Assembly (NCBI GenBank): GCA_002050355.1
Contig: MWYY01000050.1
Coordinates: 1-64,000, forward strand
Direction of reading: 5' to 3'
Length of the DNA: 64,000 bases
DNA from: Acidobacteria bacterium 28-9
GTDB lineage: Bacteria; Acidobacteriota; Blastocatellia; Pyrinomonadales; Pyrinomonadaceae
The position numbers were made by a program, and so were the translations under genes. Below the pieces are notes generated by a model, which saw nothing but the letters and a program-made list of their open reading frames with translations, searched no databases and was not told the DNA's origin. Shown here in pieces: positions 1-8,601 of the stretch; the stretch's first letter is position 1; every line of letters starts with the position of its first letter.

Positions 1-225
1 TTTGACAGTCAGACGAAGTATCTGTTTTTCTTCGCTGCCAAAAGCGAGAACAAGAAATTGCCCGGTGTCTTTCCACACTCCTATTCGGGATCAAAAGTCC
101 CAGCTCGTGTTACGGATGAAGGCGAAAAACAGATCACACTGTTGGACGGGTTTGGCTTCAAAGAAGTTGACCCAAAGTCATTGCCGACCTTCATCGCTTC
201 CTGCTCACGCTTTTTACCAACGTGA
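1..225 (+). CDS. Hypothetical protein, C-terminal part only
   Basis: Frame 1 is open from the window edge to a TGA at 223-225, giving 74 residues that read like a real protein end: mixed hydrophobic and charged, with motifs such as YLFFFAAKSENK and TLLDGFGFKEVD. I do not recognise the family. The start lies before the window. The gene points toward the recombinase at 511-1761, which is on the opposite strand, so the two converge. Its position makes it probable cargo of the integrated element. Confidence 0.5.
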   Translation, partial: FDSQTKYLFFFAAKSENKKLPGVFPHSYSGSKVPARVTDEGEKQITLLDGFGFKEVDPKSLPTFIASCSRFLPT

Positions 226-392
226 ACATTATACACCGAACATCTTTGTTTGTATCACGACCTGTTAGGCGTGTCATCATCTTTAGCACGCCGTTTCACT
301 TCGCGCAATTTTACAGAAAACGCGGAGCGTCTTGGTTTTTAAACAAGCAGTCTTGCCGTTCGGTTTCTTAACAAGAAACGCCTAACTAGTTA

Positions 393-416
393 TTATACCG
401 CTAAGTTGCGGTATAA
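393..416. repeat. Perfect 9-bp inverted repeat
   Basis: TTATACCGC at 393-401 and GCGGTATAA at 408-416 form a perfect stem with a 6-base loop. The hairpin sits between the convergent partial gene and the recombinase. No clear T tract follows on either strand, so it may be a factor binding site rather than an intrinsic terminator. Confidence 0.5.
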
Positions 417-510
417 ACCCGAAATAGGTACAAATTGCCGCTTTATGTTCAAATTGCTTGACCAAGTACGGTACCCCATCTGTCTAAAACATTATAATCA
501 ACAAGACTAA

Positions 511-1761
511 CTAATTAACTGATTCGCTAATCAACTCAGAATTAGCTTGTGTTTGATACGCCGACAAAACATCGGCAATTCTTGTCACAGCTTGAGTGTT
601 CGGATTTACATATCTGGCAAAAGTATTCATTTGAGTATGCCCGGAAACTTTCATTACTTCCATTGGTGAAAGCCCGGCTTGAATCATTCGAGTAATCGCC
701 GTGTGTCGGCAATCGTGAAAGTGAAAGCCTTCGATATTGGCATCGCGGCAAGCCGACGCGAAAGAACGCTTCACGGTGTCTTTAATTCCAAATACAAGTT
801 CATCCGAATCTTTCGGCGATTGTTCCCAAAGCCGTGTAAGTTCCTGATAAACTCTTTCAGTTATTCCGACGGTTCGCGCCTTTGCCGTTTTAGTATTGAA
901 AGCCAAAATGTTGATCGTGCGAGTTACAAGATCAACATCGCGCCAGCAAAGTTTGAGCAGTTCGCCGCATCGCATCGCCGTATCTAAAGCCGTGATAATT
1001 ATCGGTCGTAAATGTTCACGATTGCTTTTAGCCTTCGCTTTTATTTTCTTGCCGTTGCGCTCATAATTGAGCATTACAAACTCATTACAGGCACTAAGAA
1101 GCCTGTTTTCTTCTTCAAAGGTCAAAACTCTTTCGCGCTTTACTTCGTCGGCAAGGCTTATCAAACCTTTCGCATTAAGAAACGGCGAACGATTGAGCCA
1201 ACCGTTATAAACCGCATCATTGAGCATTGTCCGAAGCAAGGCAAGTTCCCTGTTCACGCTGGCAATCGCTCGCGGTCGCTCAATCGTTTCCATTTTCCCT
1301 TTGTCGTTTTTCTTTTCCGTCTTTACGGGTTCATCCAATCTTTTTTGTTTGAACTTTTCGATGTCGGCAGGTTTTATATCTTTGATTCGCTTATTTCCGA
1401 AATAAGAAAGCAGATTATTCAGAAAGTTCAAAGCGGTTCTGTGAGATCGAAGCCCGGCAACTTTTCGATTTTGATGATACTTCGCCGGTATAATTTTGCG
1501 CTGTCTGTAATCGTCGGCAAATTCTCGAAAATTCATTTTCGAGCCTTCAACCGCGCTTTCGCCGTTCTGTTCGTAATTTTCCGCCAGTTCATCTCGCAAT
1601 CGTCGGGCGTGGCTTTTGCTTTCAGCCTTAGCAGTATATTGCTTTTTCTTGCCGTTTCCTTCAACTCGCGTGATTCGCGCATACCAAACATCATTTCCAT
1701 CGGCATCTTTTTTCTGAATAATGCCCCAATCCCTTGTATTCTTAACGGTTTCCTGTTTCAT
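511..1761 (-). CDS. Tyrosine recombinase / phage-type integrase
   Basis: A 416-residue site-specific recombinase that cuts and joins DNA through a covalent phosphotyrosine. The C-terminal catalytic domain shows Arg264 (in TAMRCGELL), His349 and Arg352 (HDCRH), His375 (SGHTQ) and the nucleophile Tyr384 (FARYVN), numbered from the ATG at 1761. The middle third is the helical core-binding domain, and the Lys-rich N-terminus probably contacts arm-type sites. An in-frame GTG at 1782 is possible. The ATG is preferred because an AAGGTG-like ribosome site precedes it, within a direct repeat of GGTGTGAGTAAA. The gene sits 150 bp from the tRNA-Thr fragment, as expected for an integrase beside its own attachment site. 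Confidence 0.93.
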   Translation of the reverse strand: MKQETVKNTRDWGIIQKKDADGNDVWYARITRVEGNGKKKQYTAKAESKSHARRLRDELAENYEQNGESAVEGSKMNFREFADDYRQRKIIPAKYHQNRKVAGLRSHRTALNFLNNLLSYFGNKRIKDIKPADIEKFKQKRLDEPVKTEKKNDKGKMETIERPRAIASVNRELALLRTMLNDAVYNGWLNRSPFLNAKGLISLADEVKRERVLTFEEENRLLSACNEFVMLNYERNGKKIKAKAKSNREHLRPIIITALDTAMRCGELLKLCWRDVDLVTRTINILAFNTKTAKARTVGITERVYQELTRLWEQSPKDSDELVFGIKDTVKRSFASACRDANIEGFHFHDCRHTAITRMIQAGLSPMEVMKVSGHTQMNTFARYVNPNTQAVTRIADVLSAYQTQANSELISESVN

Positions 1762-1910
1762 TTTACTCACACCTTTACTCACACCTTACACTGATATTTA
1801 CCGATAGTTCGAGAAATGTCAAGACTGCTTCCACATCTGTTAAGGTTAATTAAATAAATGAATTAGAACAAAAATGAGAGTAAGAGAAAACGACTGAAAA
1901 CAGCGTAGTT

Positions 1911-1959
1911 TTGATTTGTAATCATCAGGTCGGCGGTTCAAATCCGTTCACCGGCTCCA
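1911..1959 (+). other. tRNA-Thr(UGU) 3' fragment, probable attachment site
   Basis: The fragment reads as the 3' part of a tRNA: a 7-base anticodon loop with TGT, variable region AGGTC, T arm GGCGG-TTCAAAT-CCGTT, acceptor strand CACCGGC, then T and an encoded CCA. No matching 5' half (expected to begin GCCGGTG) lies upstream, and the 5' side of the anticodon stem pairs only partly. It therefore cannot be a functional tRNA. Beside the recombinase, it is best read as one of the two junction sites left by tRNA-targeted integration. Confidence 0.75.
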
Positions 1960-2124
1960 ATAAAATCAACAATTTAGGACATCCTGAAAGATGCTCTTTC
2001 CTTGAGATTGTGCCGAAAGCTGCTAAAATCTTCTGGCTAAAGTTCCGGCGCAAACTCGAAAGATTGAATGAGCAAATAACCTAGACAAAAAGTTATAAGG
2101 ATATAAATAAGGATACCAAAGGAA

Positions 2125-2148
2125 AAAGGCATCGAATCTGATGCCTTT
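2125..2148 (-). terminator. Intrinsic terminator of the tRNA-Thr gene
   Basis: AAAGGCATC at 2125-2133 pairs perfectly with GATGCCTTT at 2140-2148 around a 6-base loop. On the minus strand the stem is followed by a T-rich run. It lies 25 bp downstream of tRNA-Thr(CGU). Confidence 0.75.
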
Positions 2149-2173
2149 AAGTTTGTAAGTCGTTGAAAAATAA

Positions 2174-2249
2174 TGGAGCCACCTTCGAGACTCAAACTCG
2201 AGACCTTTCGATTACGAATCGAATGCTCTATCAACTGAGCTAAGGTGGC
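2174..2249 (-). tRNA. tRNA-Thr (anticodon CGU)
   Basis: On the minus strand a complete 76-nt cloverleaf is visible. The acceptor stem pairs GCCACCT with AGGTGGC. The D arm begins TAGCTCAGTTG. The anticodon stem TTCGA/TCGAA carries loop TT-CGT-AA, the T loop is TTTGAGT, and CCA is encoded. Anticodon CGU reads ACG codons. It is independent of the broken tRNA-Thr(UGU) piece at 1911-1959. The surrounding gaps, 1960-2124 and 2250-2399, show nothing else convincing. Confidence 0.95.
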
Positions 2250-2399
2250 GAAATTCAAAATATACGTTTCAGGCAAGGTTTGTGTCAAGTGATTCGGTTT
2301 TGATTTTCGATTTGGAACGCTTCAAAATTCTCACTCTCCAACGAATCCTTGGAATATGCTAAAGTTAAATTTTCAAAAGACTCAAAGAATTAAATTTAG

Positions 2400-3743
2400 A
2401 TGAAAGAAATAAATATTATCGGCGGCGGTTTGGCTGGAGTGGAAGCGGCGTGGCAGGCAGCAACCGGCGGCGCGCGGGTAAAACTTTTCGAGATGCGTCC
2501 CGTCCAACAAACTCCGGCGCATCGGACTGATAAACTGGCGGAAATCGTTTGTTCGAATTCGCTCAAAACCGATGAGGCGGGAACAGCACCGTATCTTTTG
2601 AAGGAAGAACTCAGGCGCGGAAAATCGCTTGCGATGGAAGCGGCAGCGGCGACGAAAATTCCGGCTGGTGCGGCTCTGGCGGTTGACCGCGGAAAATTCA
2701 GCGAATATATCACCGAGCGAATCGAAAACCATCCGAACATCGAAATTGTTCGGGCGGAAGCGAAAAAGATTTCGCCCGATGAAATTACAGTTATCGCGAC
2801 AGGTCCTCTGACTTCCGATGCTTTGACGCTGGAGATAATGAAGCTGACGGGCGACGACCAGCTTTATTTTTATGATGCGATTGCGCCGATTGTCGCGGCT
2901 GACTCGATTGATATGTCAATCGCTTTTAAGGCAGCGCGCTACGGCAAAGGCGGCGACGATTATGTCAATTGCCCTTTTAATAAAGAGCAATACGAGACTT
3001 TCTATAATGCGCTTGTTGAAGCAAAATCAGTTCCATTAAAACGTTTTGAAGATACGAAATGGTTTGAAGCGTGTCTGCCGATCGAGGAACTTGCCAGACG
3101 CGGCGTTGACACTTTGCGTTTCGGTTGTATGAAGCCGAAAGGCTTGTATGAGCCGCAGACCGGGCGCGAGCCTTACGCCGCCGTTCAATTGCGTCAGGAA
3201 AATTTGATGGCGGACGCTTACAGCCTGGTCGGTTTCCAGAATCACCTGCGTTACGGCGAACAGAAACGGATTTTGCAGCTCGTTCCCGGATTAGAGAATT
3301 GCGACGTTTTGCAATATGGACAAATTCATCGCAATACTTTTATCAATTCGCCGAAAGTTTTAAACGCGACTTTGCAGACGAAAAAAAACGCGAATTTGTT
3401 TTTCGCCGGACAAATCACGGGCGTGGAAGGCTATGTCGAATCGGTCGGAACCGGTTGGCTTGCGGGTTTGAACGCGGCGCGTTTAGCGAGCGGAGAAAGT
3501 TTGATAACCGCGCCGACGTCAAGCGCAATCGGCGCGCTTTGTCGTTACGTTTCAAACGTCGAGACAAAGAATTTTCAGCCCGTCAATATCACGTTCGGCT
3601 TGCTCAAAGAATTGCCGCTCGAACTTCGCAAAAAGTATCGCAACAAACGTGAACGTCACCAGATTCAAGTCGGACTCGCGCTTGAAGAATGGAACAAATG
3701 GCTCAGCGAAATCGAAATAAAATCCTTTGCTCAAATCGTCTAA
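2400..3743 (+). CDS. trmFO: Methylenetetrahydrofolate-tRNA-(uracil-54-C5)-methyltransferase TrmFO
   Basis: A 447-residue folate- and FAD-dependent enzyme that makes ribothymidine at position 54 of tRNA, using methylene-THF as carbon donor. The N-terminus has the FAD dinucleotide motif GGGLAGVEAAW at residues 8-18. The family block EIVCSNSLK carries the conserved Cys51, and the second conserved cysteine is in RFGCMKPKGL. The FAD-end motif reads GVEGYVESVGTG. The length fits the family. It is followed after 6 bp by an HslV-like gene. This echoes the trmFO-xerC-hslV-hslU order known in Firmicutes, but here xerC and hslU are missing. Confidence 0.96.
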   Translation: MKEINIIGGGLAGVEAAWQAATGGARVKLFEMRPVQQTPAHRTDKLAEIVCSNSLKTDEAGTAPYLLKEELRRGKSLAMEAAAATKIPAGAALAVDRGKFSEYITERIENHPNIEIVRAEAKKISPDEITVIATGPLTSDALTLEIMKLTGDDQLYFYDAIAPIVAADSIDMSIAFKAARYGKGGDDYVNCPFNKEQYETFYNALVEAKSVPLKRFEDTKWFEACLPIEELARRGVDTLRFGCMKPKGLYEPQTGREPYAAVQLRQENLMADAYSLVGFQNHLRYGEQKRILQLVPGLENCDVLQYGQIHRNTFINSPKVLNATLQTKKNANLFFAGQITGVEGYVESVGTGWLAGLNAARLASGESLITAPTSSAIGALCRYVSNVETKNFQPVNITFGLLKELPLELRKKYRNKRERHQIQVGLALEEWNKWLSEIEIKSFAQIV

Positions 3744-3749
3744 AAATTT

Positions 3750-4307
3750 ATGTCAACCATTGTCGTTGTAAAGAAAAATAACGAGACGGTGATTGCAGCC
3801 GACACTTTAACGACCTACGGAAACACAAAAGAATCAGCCGGTTACGTCGTCAATCACGAAAAAATCTACAAATACCGCGGCAGCTTTCTAGGCATTTCCG
3901 GCTCGGCGAGTTTGGGAATCGCCGTTCAGGATTTTTTGTCGAAAACAAAAAAGAAAATATCTTTTCAAAGCGTTGCGGAAATTTTTCGCTTCGGACTGCT
4001 GCTGCACAAAGAATTAAAGGAAACTTATTTCCTGCGCGCCGATGACGAAGAAGATTTTGAAACTTTCAGAGGCGACATTCTGATTGCTAATTCAAATGGA
4101 ATTTTCGGTTTGAGCGCATACCGCTACGTTCAGCAATATACAAAATTTTACGCCAACGGAAGCGGCAGTCCGTATTCACTCGGAGCAATTTTTGCCGTTT
4201 ACGAAACAAACAAAACAGCCGAAGAACTCGCCGTTTTGGGCGTCAAAGCCGGAATCGAATTCGACGACGGTTCAGGCTTGCCGATTACTTCTTACAAAAT
4301 CAAATAG
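3750..4307 (+). CDS. HslV/proteasome-like Ntn hydrolase without partner HslU
   Basis: This 185-residue protein matches the HslV peptidase fold along its length. The start, M-STIVVVKK, aligns with the mature HslV N-terminus. IAADT supplies the Asp17 equivalent, and EKIYKYRGSFLGISGSAS matches the Lys33 and GFAGG region. GSGSPYSLGAIFA matches the GSGGPYAQAAARA block. After Met removal the nucleophile would be Ser rather than Thr. The trmFO stop and this start are 6 bp apart, so the two are probably co-transcribed. No HslU ATPase occurs in the window. It may be an HslV relative with a different partner or a self-compartmentalised hydrolase; its substrates are unknown. Confidence 0.75.
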   Translation: MSTIVVVKKNNETVIAADTLTTYGNTKESAGYVVNHEKIYKYRGSFLGISGSASLGIAVQDFLSKTKKKISFQSVAEIFRFGLLLHKELKETYFLRADDEEDFETFRGDILIANSNGIFGLSAYRYVQQYTKFYANGSGSPYSLGAIFAVYETNKTAEELAVLGVKAGIEFDDGSGLPITSYKIK

Positions 4308-4343
4308 ATTGGTTTCTGCAAAATCGAACAATTGAACTTTTTT

Positions 4344-5077
4344 ATGATTGAGTTTTCGACAGTTTTGATGATTGTTGCGATTTTTCTCGTCGCCGCGCTT
4401 TATTCATCGGTCGGACACGGCAGCGCATCGGGTTATCTGGCGGTGATGGCATTTGTTGCGATTGCGCCTGATGTTACGCGTCCGACGGCTTTGCTTTTGA
4501 ATATTTTTGTCGCATCAATTGCCGCTTTTCAATTCTATCGTGCAAAACATTTCGATTGGCAAATTTTTCTGCCGTTTGCCGCAGCTTCCGTTCCGATGGC
4601 TTTTCTCGGCGGAATGATACATTTGCCGACCGCAGTTTATAAACTCGTTCTCGGCGTGGTTTTGATTTTGGCGGCAATACGTCTGGCGATAAATCTAAAA
4701 TCCAAAATCGAGCCGCGCGAGCCAAAAGTTTGGCTGGCTTTTTTAATCGGTGCGATTCTCGGTTTTGTTTCCGGTCTGGTCGGTGTCGGCGGCGGAATTT
4801 TTTAACGCCGATTTTGCTTTTGATGAATTGGACGGAAACCAAAAAAGCCGCAGGAATTTCCGCGGTGTTTATCCTGGTAAATTCAATTTCGGGACTTTTG
4901 GGAAACTACGCTCAGGTTTTGCAATTGCCTTCAAACGTCTTGTTTTGTGTAATTGCGGCGGTTTGCGGCGGCATCGTCGGTTCAACGCTTGGAAGCCGAC
5001 ATTTCAATTCGCTGGTTCTGCGGCGCGTTTTGGCGGTCGGTTTGCTGATTGCCGGTTTGAAGTTGATTCTTACTTGA
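4344..5077 (+). pseudogene. TauE/SafE-family membrane permease, frameshifted
   Basis: Two frames together encode one TauE/SafE-type exporter of about 244 residues. The first frame ends just after GLVGVGGGIF at a TAA (4803-4805). The second frame resumes with LTPILLLMNW and continues through LLGNYAQVLQLPSN to LKLILT. One extra T in the T6 run at 4798-4803 would restore I-F-L-T-P-I exactly. Around eight hydrophobic segments and the duplicated glycine-rich motif fit an anion or sulfite-type exporter. ATG 4344 is chosen over an upstream TTG at 4332. The break may be a sequencing error, a phase-variable tract or real decay. The substrate is unknown. Confidence 0.8.
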
Positions 5078-5083
5078 AAAGAA

Positions 5084-5112
5084 AAAAGCCCGAATTTTTT
5101 GTTCGGGCTTTT
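5084..5112. terminator. Bidirectional intrinsic terminator
   Basis: AAAAGCCCGAA at 5084-5094 pairs with TTCGGGCTTTT at 5102-5112 around a T-rich loop. It lies between the convergent permease gene (+) and the secreted protein gene (-), with suitable T runs on both strands. Confidence 0.85.
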
Positions 5113-5143
5113 GATGATTATCTAATTCAATTTCGACTGACAT

Positions 5144-5731
5144 TTAGAAAGGCAGCGGAAATGGAATAGCCTGGCGCCAATCGTTATTGCGATTTCGATT
5201 GTTCCGATTACGGTCGTAAACGTCGTCGTTGCGATTGTTTCGACGATTGTTATAGTTAGAATTGTAAGCGTTTGCAAGCGTTTGCAAGTCCTGACGAATT
5301 CTGCTCCAATCCGAAGAAATGTTGGAATTTGTACGCAGACGAGAAACGGCACGCTCAAGCTGCGAACCTAATTGCAGAACGCGCTGTGCTTCGTCCTGGC
5401 TTCGGCTGTAATCGTTGCGGTTGTCGTATGCGTTGTCAAGTCTTTCGGTCGCGTCTTGAAAATTTTGAGCAATTTGCAAAATGCGGTCTTCGCGGTCGGT
5501 GTTGTCATAACGGCTGCGGTCTAATTCGCGGTCGAGGCGATGCTCGAATTGGTGGCTACGGTTTTTCAGATTTTTAATCGTCGATTGCAAATTACGATTG
5601 TTATTACCGTTTCCGTAATAACCGCCGTTGTTGCCGCGATTATTTCCCCACTGCGCCGAAGCAAACGTCGGCAAGCCTAAAATTAAGAGAGAGAAAGCAA
5701 ATAAAGCAATTGAATTTCTTAAGCGATTCAT
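5144..5731 (-). CDS. Secreted Asn/Arg-rich hypothetical protein
   Basis: A 195-residue protein with a clear Sec signal peptide: MNRLRNS, then a hydrophobic core, then FASAQ with cleavage after ASA. The start at 5731 is preferred over a longer frame because AAGGAG lies 8-12 bases upstream. The mature part begins with a Gly/Asn-rich stretch. It continues as charged helical sequence with regular Leu and Arg spacing, likely coiled coil (residues about 45-150), and ends in an Asn/Arg-rich tail and PFPLPF. I do not recognise a domain. It stands alone, convergent with the permease gene. Confidence 0.7.
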   Translation of the reverse strand: MNRLRNSIALFAFSLLILGLPTFASAQWGNNRGNNGGYYGNGNNNRNLQSTIKNLKNRSHQFEHRLDRELDRSRYDNTDREDRILQIAQNFQDATERLDNAYDNRNDYSRSQDEAQRVLQLGSQLERAVSRLRTNSNISSDWSRIRQDLQTLANAYNSNYNNRRNNRNDDVYDRNRNNRNRNNDWRQAIPFPLPF

Positions 5732-5995
5732 AAAATTTCTCCTTGTGGTAAAAAATTCACTCGACAGCGTTAGAAAATATTTCAAGCGTTGTCTTTTCTG
5801 TGCTGCATTTGCAATGGGTGTGCCAAAAGTGCAAAAATTTTCAGTTGAATCAAAAAGTGCTGCAATTACCGGATTTCAATGATGGCTCAAAATTATTAAA
5901 TTGATACACGCGGGCGATATCAACGGTTTTATGTTCCAAATGGTTAATCGGTTGACGCAAATTGTCTGGGAAATTTTCGCGCAGAAATTTAGTTT

Positions 5996-6808
5996 ATGAA
6001 TTTTGGACTTATCGCGGGAAACGGTAAATTTCCGTTTCTGGTTATCGAAGGCGCGCGCAAAGCCGGTGCGTCTTTGTCGGTTGTTGCAATCCGTGAAGAA
6101 ACCGATAAACACATCGAGGCGGTTGCGGAAAAACTTGTCTGGGTCGGCGTCGGGCAATTAGGAAAAATGATTTCGTTCTTTAAACGGGAAAATGTAACAA
6201 AAGTGATAATGGCTGGGCAGGTCAAGCACGTTCAGATTTTTAGCGGCGCGCTGCCCGATTTGCGAATGCTGAAAATGCTTTACAATTTGAAACAGCGAAA
6301 CACCGATTCGCTTATCGGCGCGATTGCCGACGAACTTGCCAAAGAAAACATTGAATTAATTGATTCGACTTATTTTATCCAAAATTATTTAGCCGAAGAA
6401 GACGTTTTAACCGGACGAAAACCGGATGAAACCGAGCGCGGAAACATAGAATACGGATTGGGAATCGCGGGCGAAATCGCGCGGCTCGATTTGGGTCAGA
6501 CCATTGTCGTGCGCGCAAAAGCGTGCGTCGCCATCGAAGCGATGGAAGGAACTGATGCTGTAATAAAGCGCGCCGGAGAACTCGCAAAAGGGAAGTTGAC
6601 AGTCGTAAAAGTCGCCAAACCCGCTCAAGATATGCGTTTCGACGTTCCGGTTGTCGGCGTCACAACTGTTGACGCGATGATTCAGGCAGGCGCAACTTGT
6701 CTTTGTCTGACCGCCCGACGAACTTTAATGTTTGATAAAAGCGAGATGATTTCGCTGGCTAATCAGAATAAAATTTCAATCGTCGCTGTCAATCCGAAAC
6801 AAATCTGA
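5996..6808 (+). CDS. lpxI: UDP-2,3-diacylglucosamine pyrophosphatase LpxI
   Basis: A 270-residue LpxI (DUF1009) enzyme that hydrolyses UDP-2,3-diacylglucosamine to lipid X and UMP in lipid A synthesis. The N-terminal block MNFGLIAGNGKFP and the later GQVKHVQIF are typical. So are IDSTYFIQNYL, TVVVRAK-like QTIVVRAKACVAIEAMEGTD, and the C-terminal DVPVVGVTT plus LCLTARRTLMFD. Length fits the family. LpxI is the alternative to LpxH, so the cell should have an LPS-type outer membrane. No other lpx genes are in the window. The M28 peptidase follows 57 bp downstream in the same direction. Confidence 0.93.
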   Translation: MNFGLIAGNGKFPFLVIEGARKAGASLSVVAIREETDKHIEAVAEKLVWVGVGQLGKMISFFKRENVTKVIMAGQVKHVQIFSGALPDLRMLKMLYNLKQRNTDSLIGAIADELAKENIELIDSTYFIQNYLAEEDVLTGRKPDETERGNIEYGLGIAGEIARLDLGQTIVVRAKACVAIEAMEGTDAVIKRAGELAKGKLTVVKVAKPAQDMRFDVPVVGVTTVDAMIQAGATCLCLTARRTLMFDKSEMISLANQNKISIVAVNPKQI

Positions 6809-6865
6809 GGGGCAAACGTAAAAACAAAAGAAAAACAACCGTCTAAACTCAGAGAAAAATATAAA

Positions 6866-8503
6866 ATGCAAAAAAAATTGGTAACAAGAAATTTACTCGT
6901 ATTATTTTTGACTTTATCATTAGTTTTTCCGTCTTTCGTCGCGGCTCAAATGGCGACGCGAGCGAAATCGCCCGCGATGAAAGCGGCTGGAGATATCACT
7001 GCCAAACAGATGAGCGATTATTTGTATTTTATTGCTTCGGACGAGATGGAAGGACGCGATACGCCTTCGCGCGGGCTTGATACGACAGCAAAATTTATCG
7101 GAATGAACTTGTCGCGCTGGGGATTTAAGCCGGCGGGCGACAATGGAACTTATTATCAAAAAATCGCTTTGCTTCGTGAAGCGTCGGACGTGCAGAATTC
7201 TAGTCTGAACGTCGGCGGCGAAGCCTTTAATTACGGCGAAGATTTTTATCGTTTAACCGGCGGTTCGCAAAGCCGGATCTCCGCGCCGATTGTCTATGGC
7301 GGCGACGGCTGGTTTATCAAGGCACAAGGTATTGACGCTTTGCAAAATGTTGATGCGCGCGGAAAAATCGTCGTTTTGCATAGCAGTGACGTTGTGCAGA
7401 GAAATTTGGGTCGGCGCGGCACAGACTGGATTGACCCGCTTGCTTACGCCAGACAGAAAGGCGCGGTTGGCATCATAATGGTCGCGTCGAACAACGTTCA
7501 ACAGGATTGGGAAATAGTCGCAAAGACGCCTGCCGTTCCGCGTCCGTTTGTAGAAAAATTTCGCACCGCCGAAGCTCCGCTGCCGACCATTGTCGTCTCG
7601 CAAAAAGTCGGCGATATGTTGTTTGCCGACCCAAGCAAAGCGCCTTACCGAATGACTGATGAAATGCGAAAAAATTCGCAAACCGTATCTGCCTTAAACA
7701 CAGATAAAACGGTTAGTTTTAATGCGGCGATCAAATCTGAAAGAGTCTATACGCAAAATGTCGTGGCGATTTGGGAAGGTTCTGACCCTGTTTTGAAAAC
7801 GGAAATGGTTGCAGTCGGCGCGCATTACGACCATGTCGGAATGAACCCGAATGCCAAAGGCGACGATAAAATATGGAACGGCGCCGACGATGACGGTTCA
7901 GGCACGACGGCGATTTTGTCGATGGCTGAAGCACTGGCTAAATCGGCGAAACGTCCGAAACGCTCCGTGCTTTTCGTCTGGCATTGCGGCGAAGAAAAAG
8001 GTTTGTGGGGAAGCCAGTATTTTACGAGCTTTCCGACTGTTGCGCTCGATAAAATCATCGCGCAATTAAACCTCGATATGATTGGGCGTGCCAAAAAAGC
8101 CAGTGATGCGAACGTGAAAAACGCCGACCTTTCGAGCGAAAATGAAATTTATGTTATCGGCTCGAAAATGATGAGTTCGCAGCTCGGAGCCTTGAGCGAA
8201 GCGGTCAACAATTCGTTTCTGAAATTAATTTATAATTACCGCTACGACGACCCGACGGATAAAAACCAATTCTTTTTTCGCTCAGACCATTTTAATTACG
8301 CGCACAAAGGAATTCCTATAATTTTTTGGTTCGACGGCGTTCACGAAGATTATCACCAGCCGGGCGACGAGCCGCAAAAGATTGATTACAACAAAATGCA
8401 AATGGTGACGCGCACAGTGTTTTTGACGATGTGGGAACTCGCCGATTTGAAGGAAAGACCGAAGGTTGACAAGCAGCTTCCGTCCGCACTGATGAGAAGA
8501 TAA
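6866..8503 (+). CDS. Secreted M28-family zinc aminopeptidase with PA domain
   Basis: A 545-residue exported di-zinc peptidase. The signal peptide MQKKLVTRN plus a hydrophobic core ends at VAAQ (residue 28). A protease-associated domain occupies roughly residues 135-250. The M28 domain follows with metal and catalytic residues in GAHYDH (His320), GADDDGSG (Asp341), CGEEKGLWG (Glu376, Glu377), LNLDMIG (Asp404) and DYHQPGDE (His497). The family removes N-terminal amino acids from peptides. It follows lpxI and ends at a strong bidirectional terminator. Together with the M14, S9 and M24 genes it suggests a peptide-scavenging lifestyle. Confidence 0.92.
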   Translation: MQKKLVTRNLLVLFLTLSLVFPSFVAAQMATRAKSPAMKAAGDITAKQMSDYLYFIASDEMEGRDTPSRGLDTTAKFIGMNLSRWGFKPAGDNGTYYQKIALLREASDVQNSSLNVGGEAFNYGEDFYRLTGGSQSRISAPIVYGGDGWFIKAQGIDALQNVDARGKIVVLHSSDVVQRNLGRRGTDWIDPLAYARQKGAVGIIMVASNNVQQDWEIVAKTPAVPRPFVEKFRTAEAPLPTIVVSQKVGDMLFADPSKAPYRMTDEMRKNSQTVSALNTDKTVSFNAAIKSERVYTQNVVAIWEGSDPVLKTEMVAVGAHYDHVGMNPNAKGDDKIWNGADDDGSGTTAILSMAEALAKSAKRPKRSVLFVWHCGEEKGLWGSQYFTSFPTVALDKIIAQLNLDMIGRAKKASDANVKNADLSSENEIYVIGSKMMSSQLGALSEAVNNSFLKLIYNYRYDDPTDKNQFFFRSDHFNYAHKGIPIIFWFDGVHEDYHQPGDEPQKIDYNKMQMVTRTVFLTMWELADLKERPKVDKQLPSALMRR

Positions 8504-8527
8504 ATGAATTGAAAGTCTAAAAAGTTA

Positions 8528-8580
8528 AAAATTAAAAGTGGATGAGGAATTTTAATATTTCCTCATCCACTTTTAATTTT
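8528..8580. terminator. Long perfect hairpin, bidirectional terminator
   Basis: A perfect 22-bp inverted repeat (8528-8549 with 8559-8580) surrounds a 9-base loop. The stem core is AGTGGATGAGGAA, flanked by A/T-rich ends that give T runs on both strands. It separates the convergent M28 peptidase and mqnD genes. The AATTAAAAGTGG words resemble the short-word repeats seen in other gaps of this window. Confidence 0.85.
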
Positions 8581-8601
8581 TAGTTTTTAACTGGCTTTGC
8601 G

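Larger units (their letters stand above)
1..1959. mobile_element. Right end of an integrated genetic element (left end outside window)
   Basis: A tyrosine recombinase gene lies next to a truncated 3' half of a tRNA-Thr gene (1911-1959). This is the classic scar of an element that integrates by recombination within a tRNA gene. The element would run leftwards past base 1, with the other junction and the complete tRNA outside the window. The partial gene at 1-225 and the gap at 226-510 would be cargo; in that gap I see only the hairpin at 393-416. The boundary at 1959 is inferred from the tRNA fragment. The second attachment site is not visible. Confidence 0.6.

Noticed and set aside
679-1794. 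Plus-strand open frames opposite the integrase
   Set aside because: They are antisense to a well-supported tyrosine recombinase with all catalytic motifs and have no family signature.
2037-2288. 83-residue minus-strand open frame
   Set aside because: It runs through tRNA-Thr(CGU) and its terminator; the tRNA explains the sequence.
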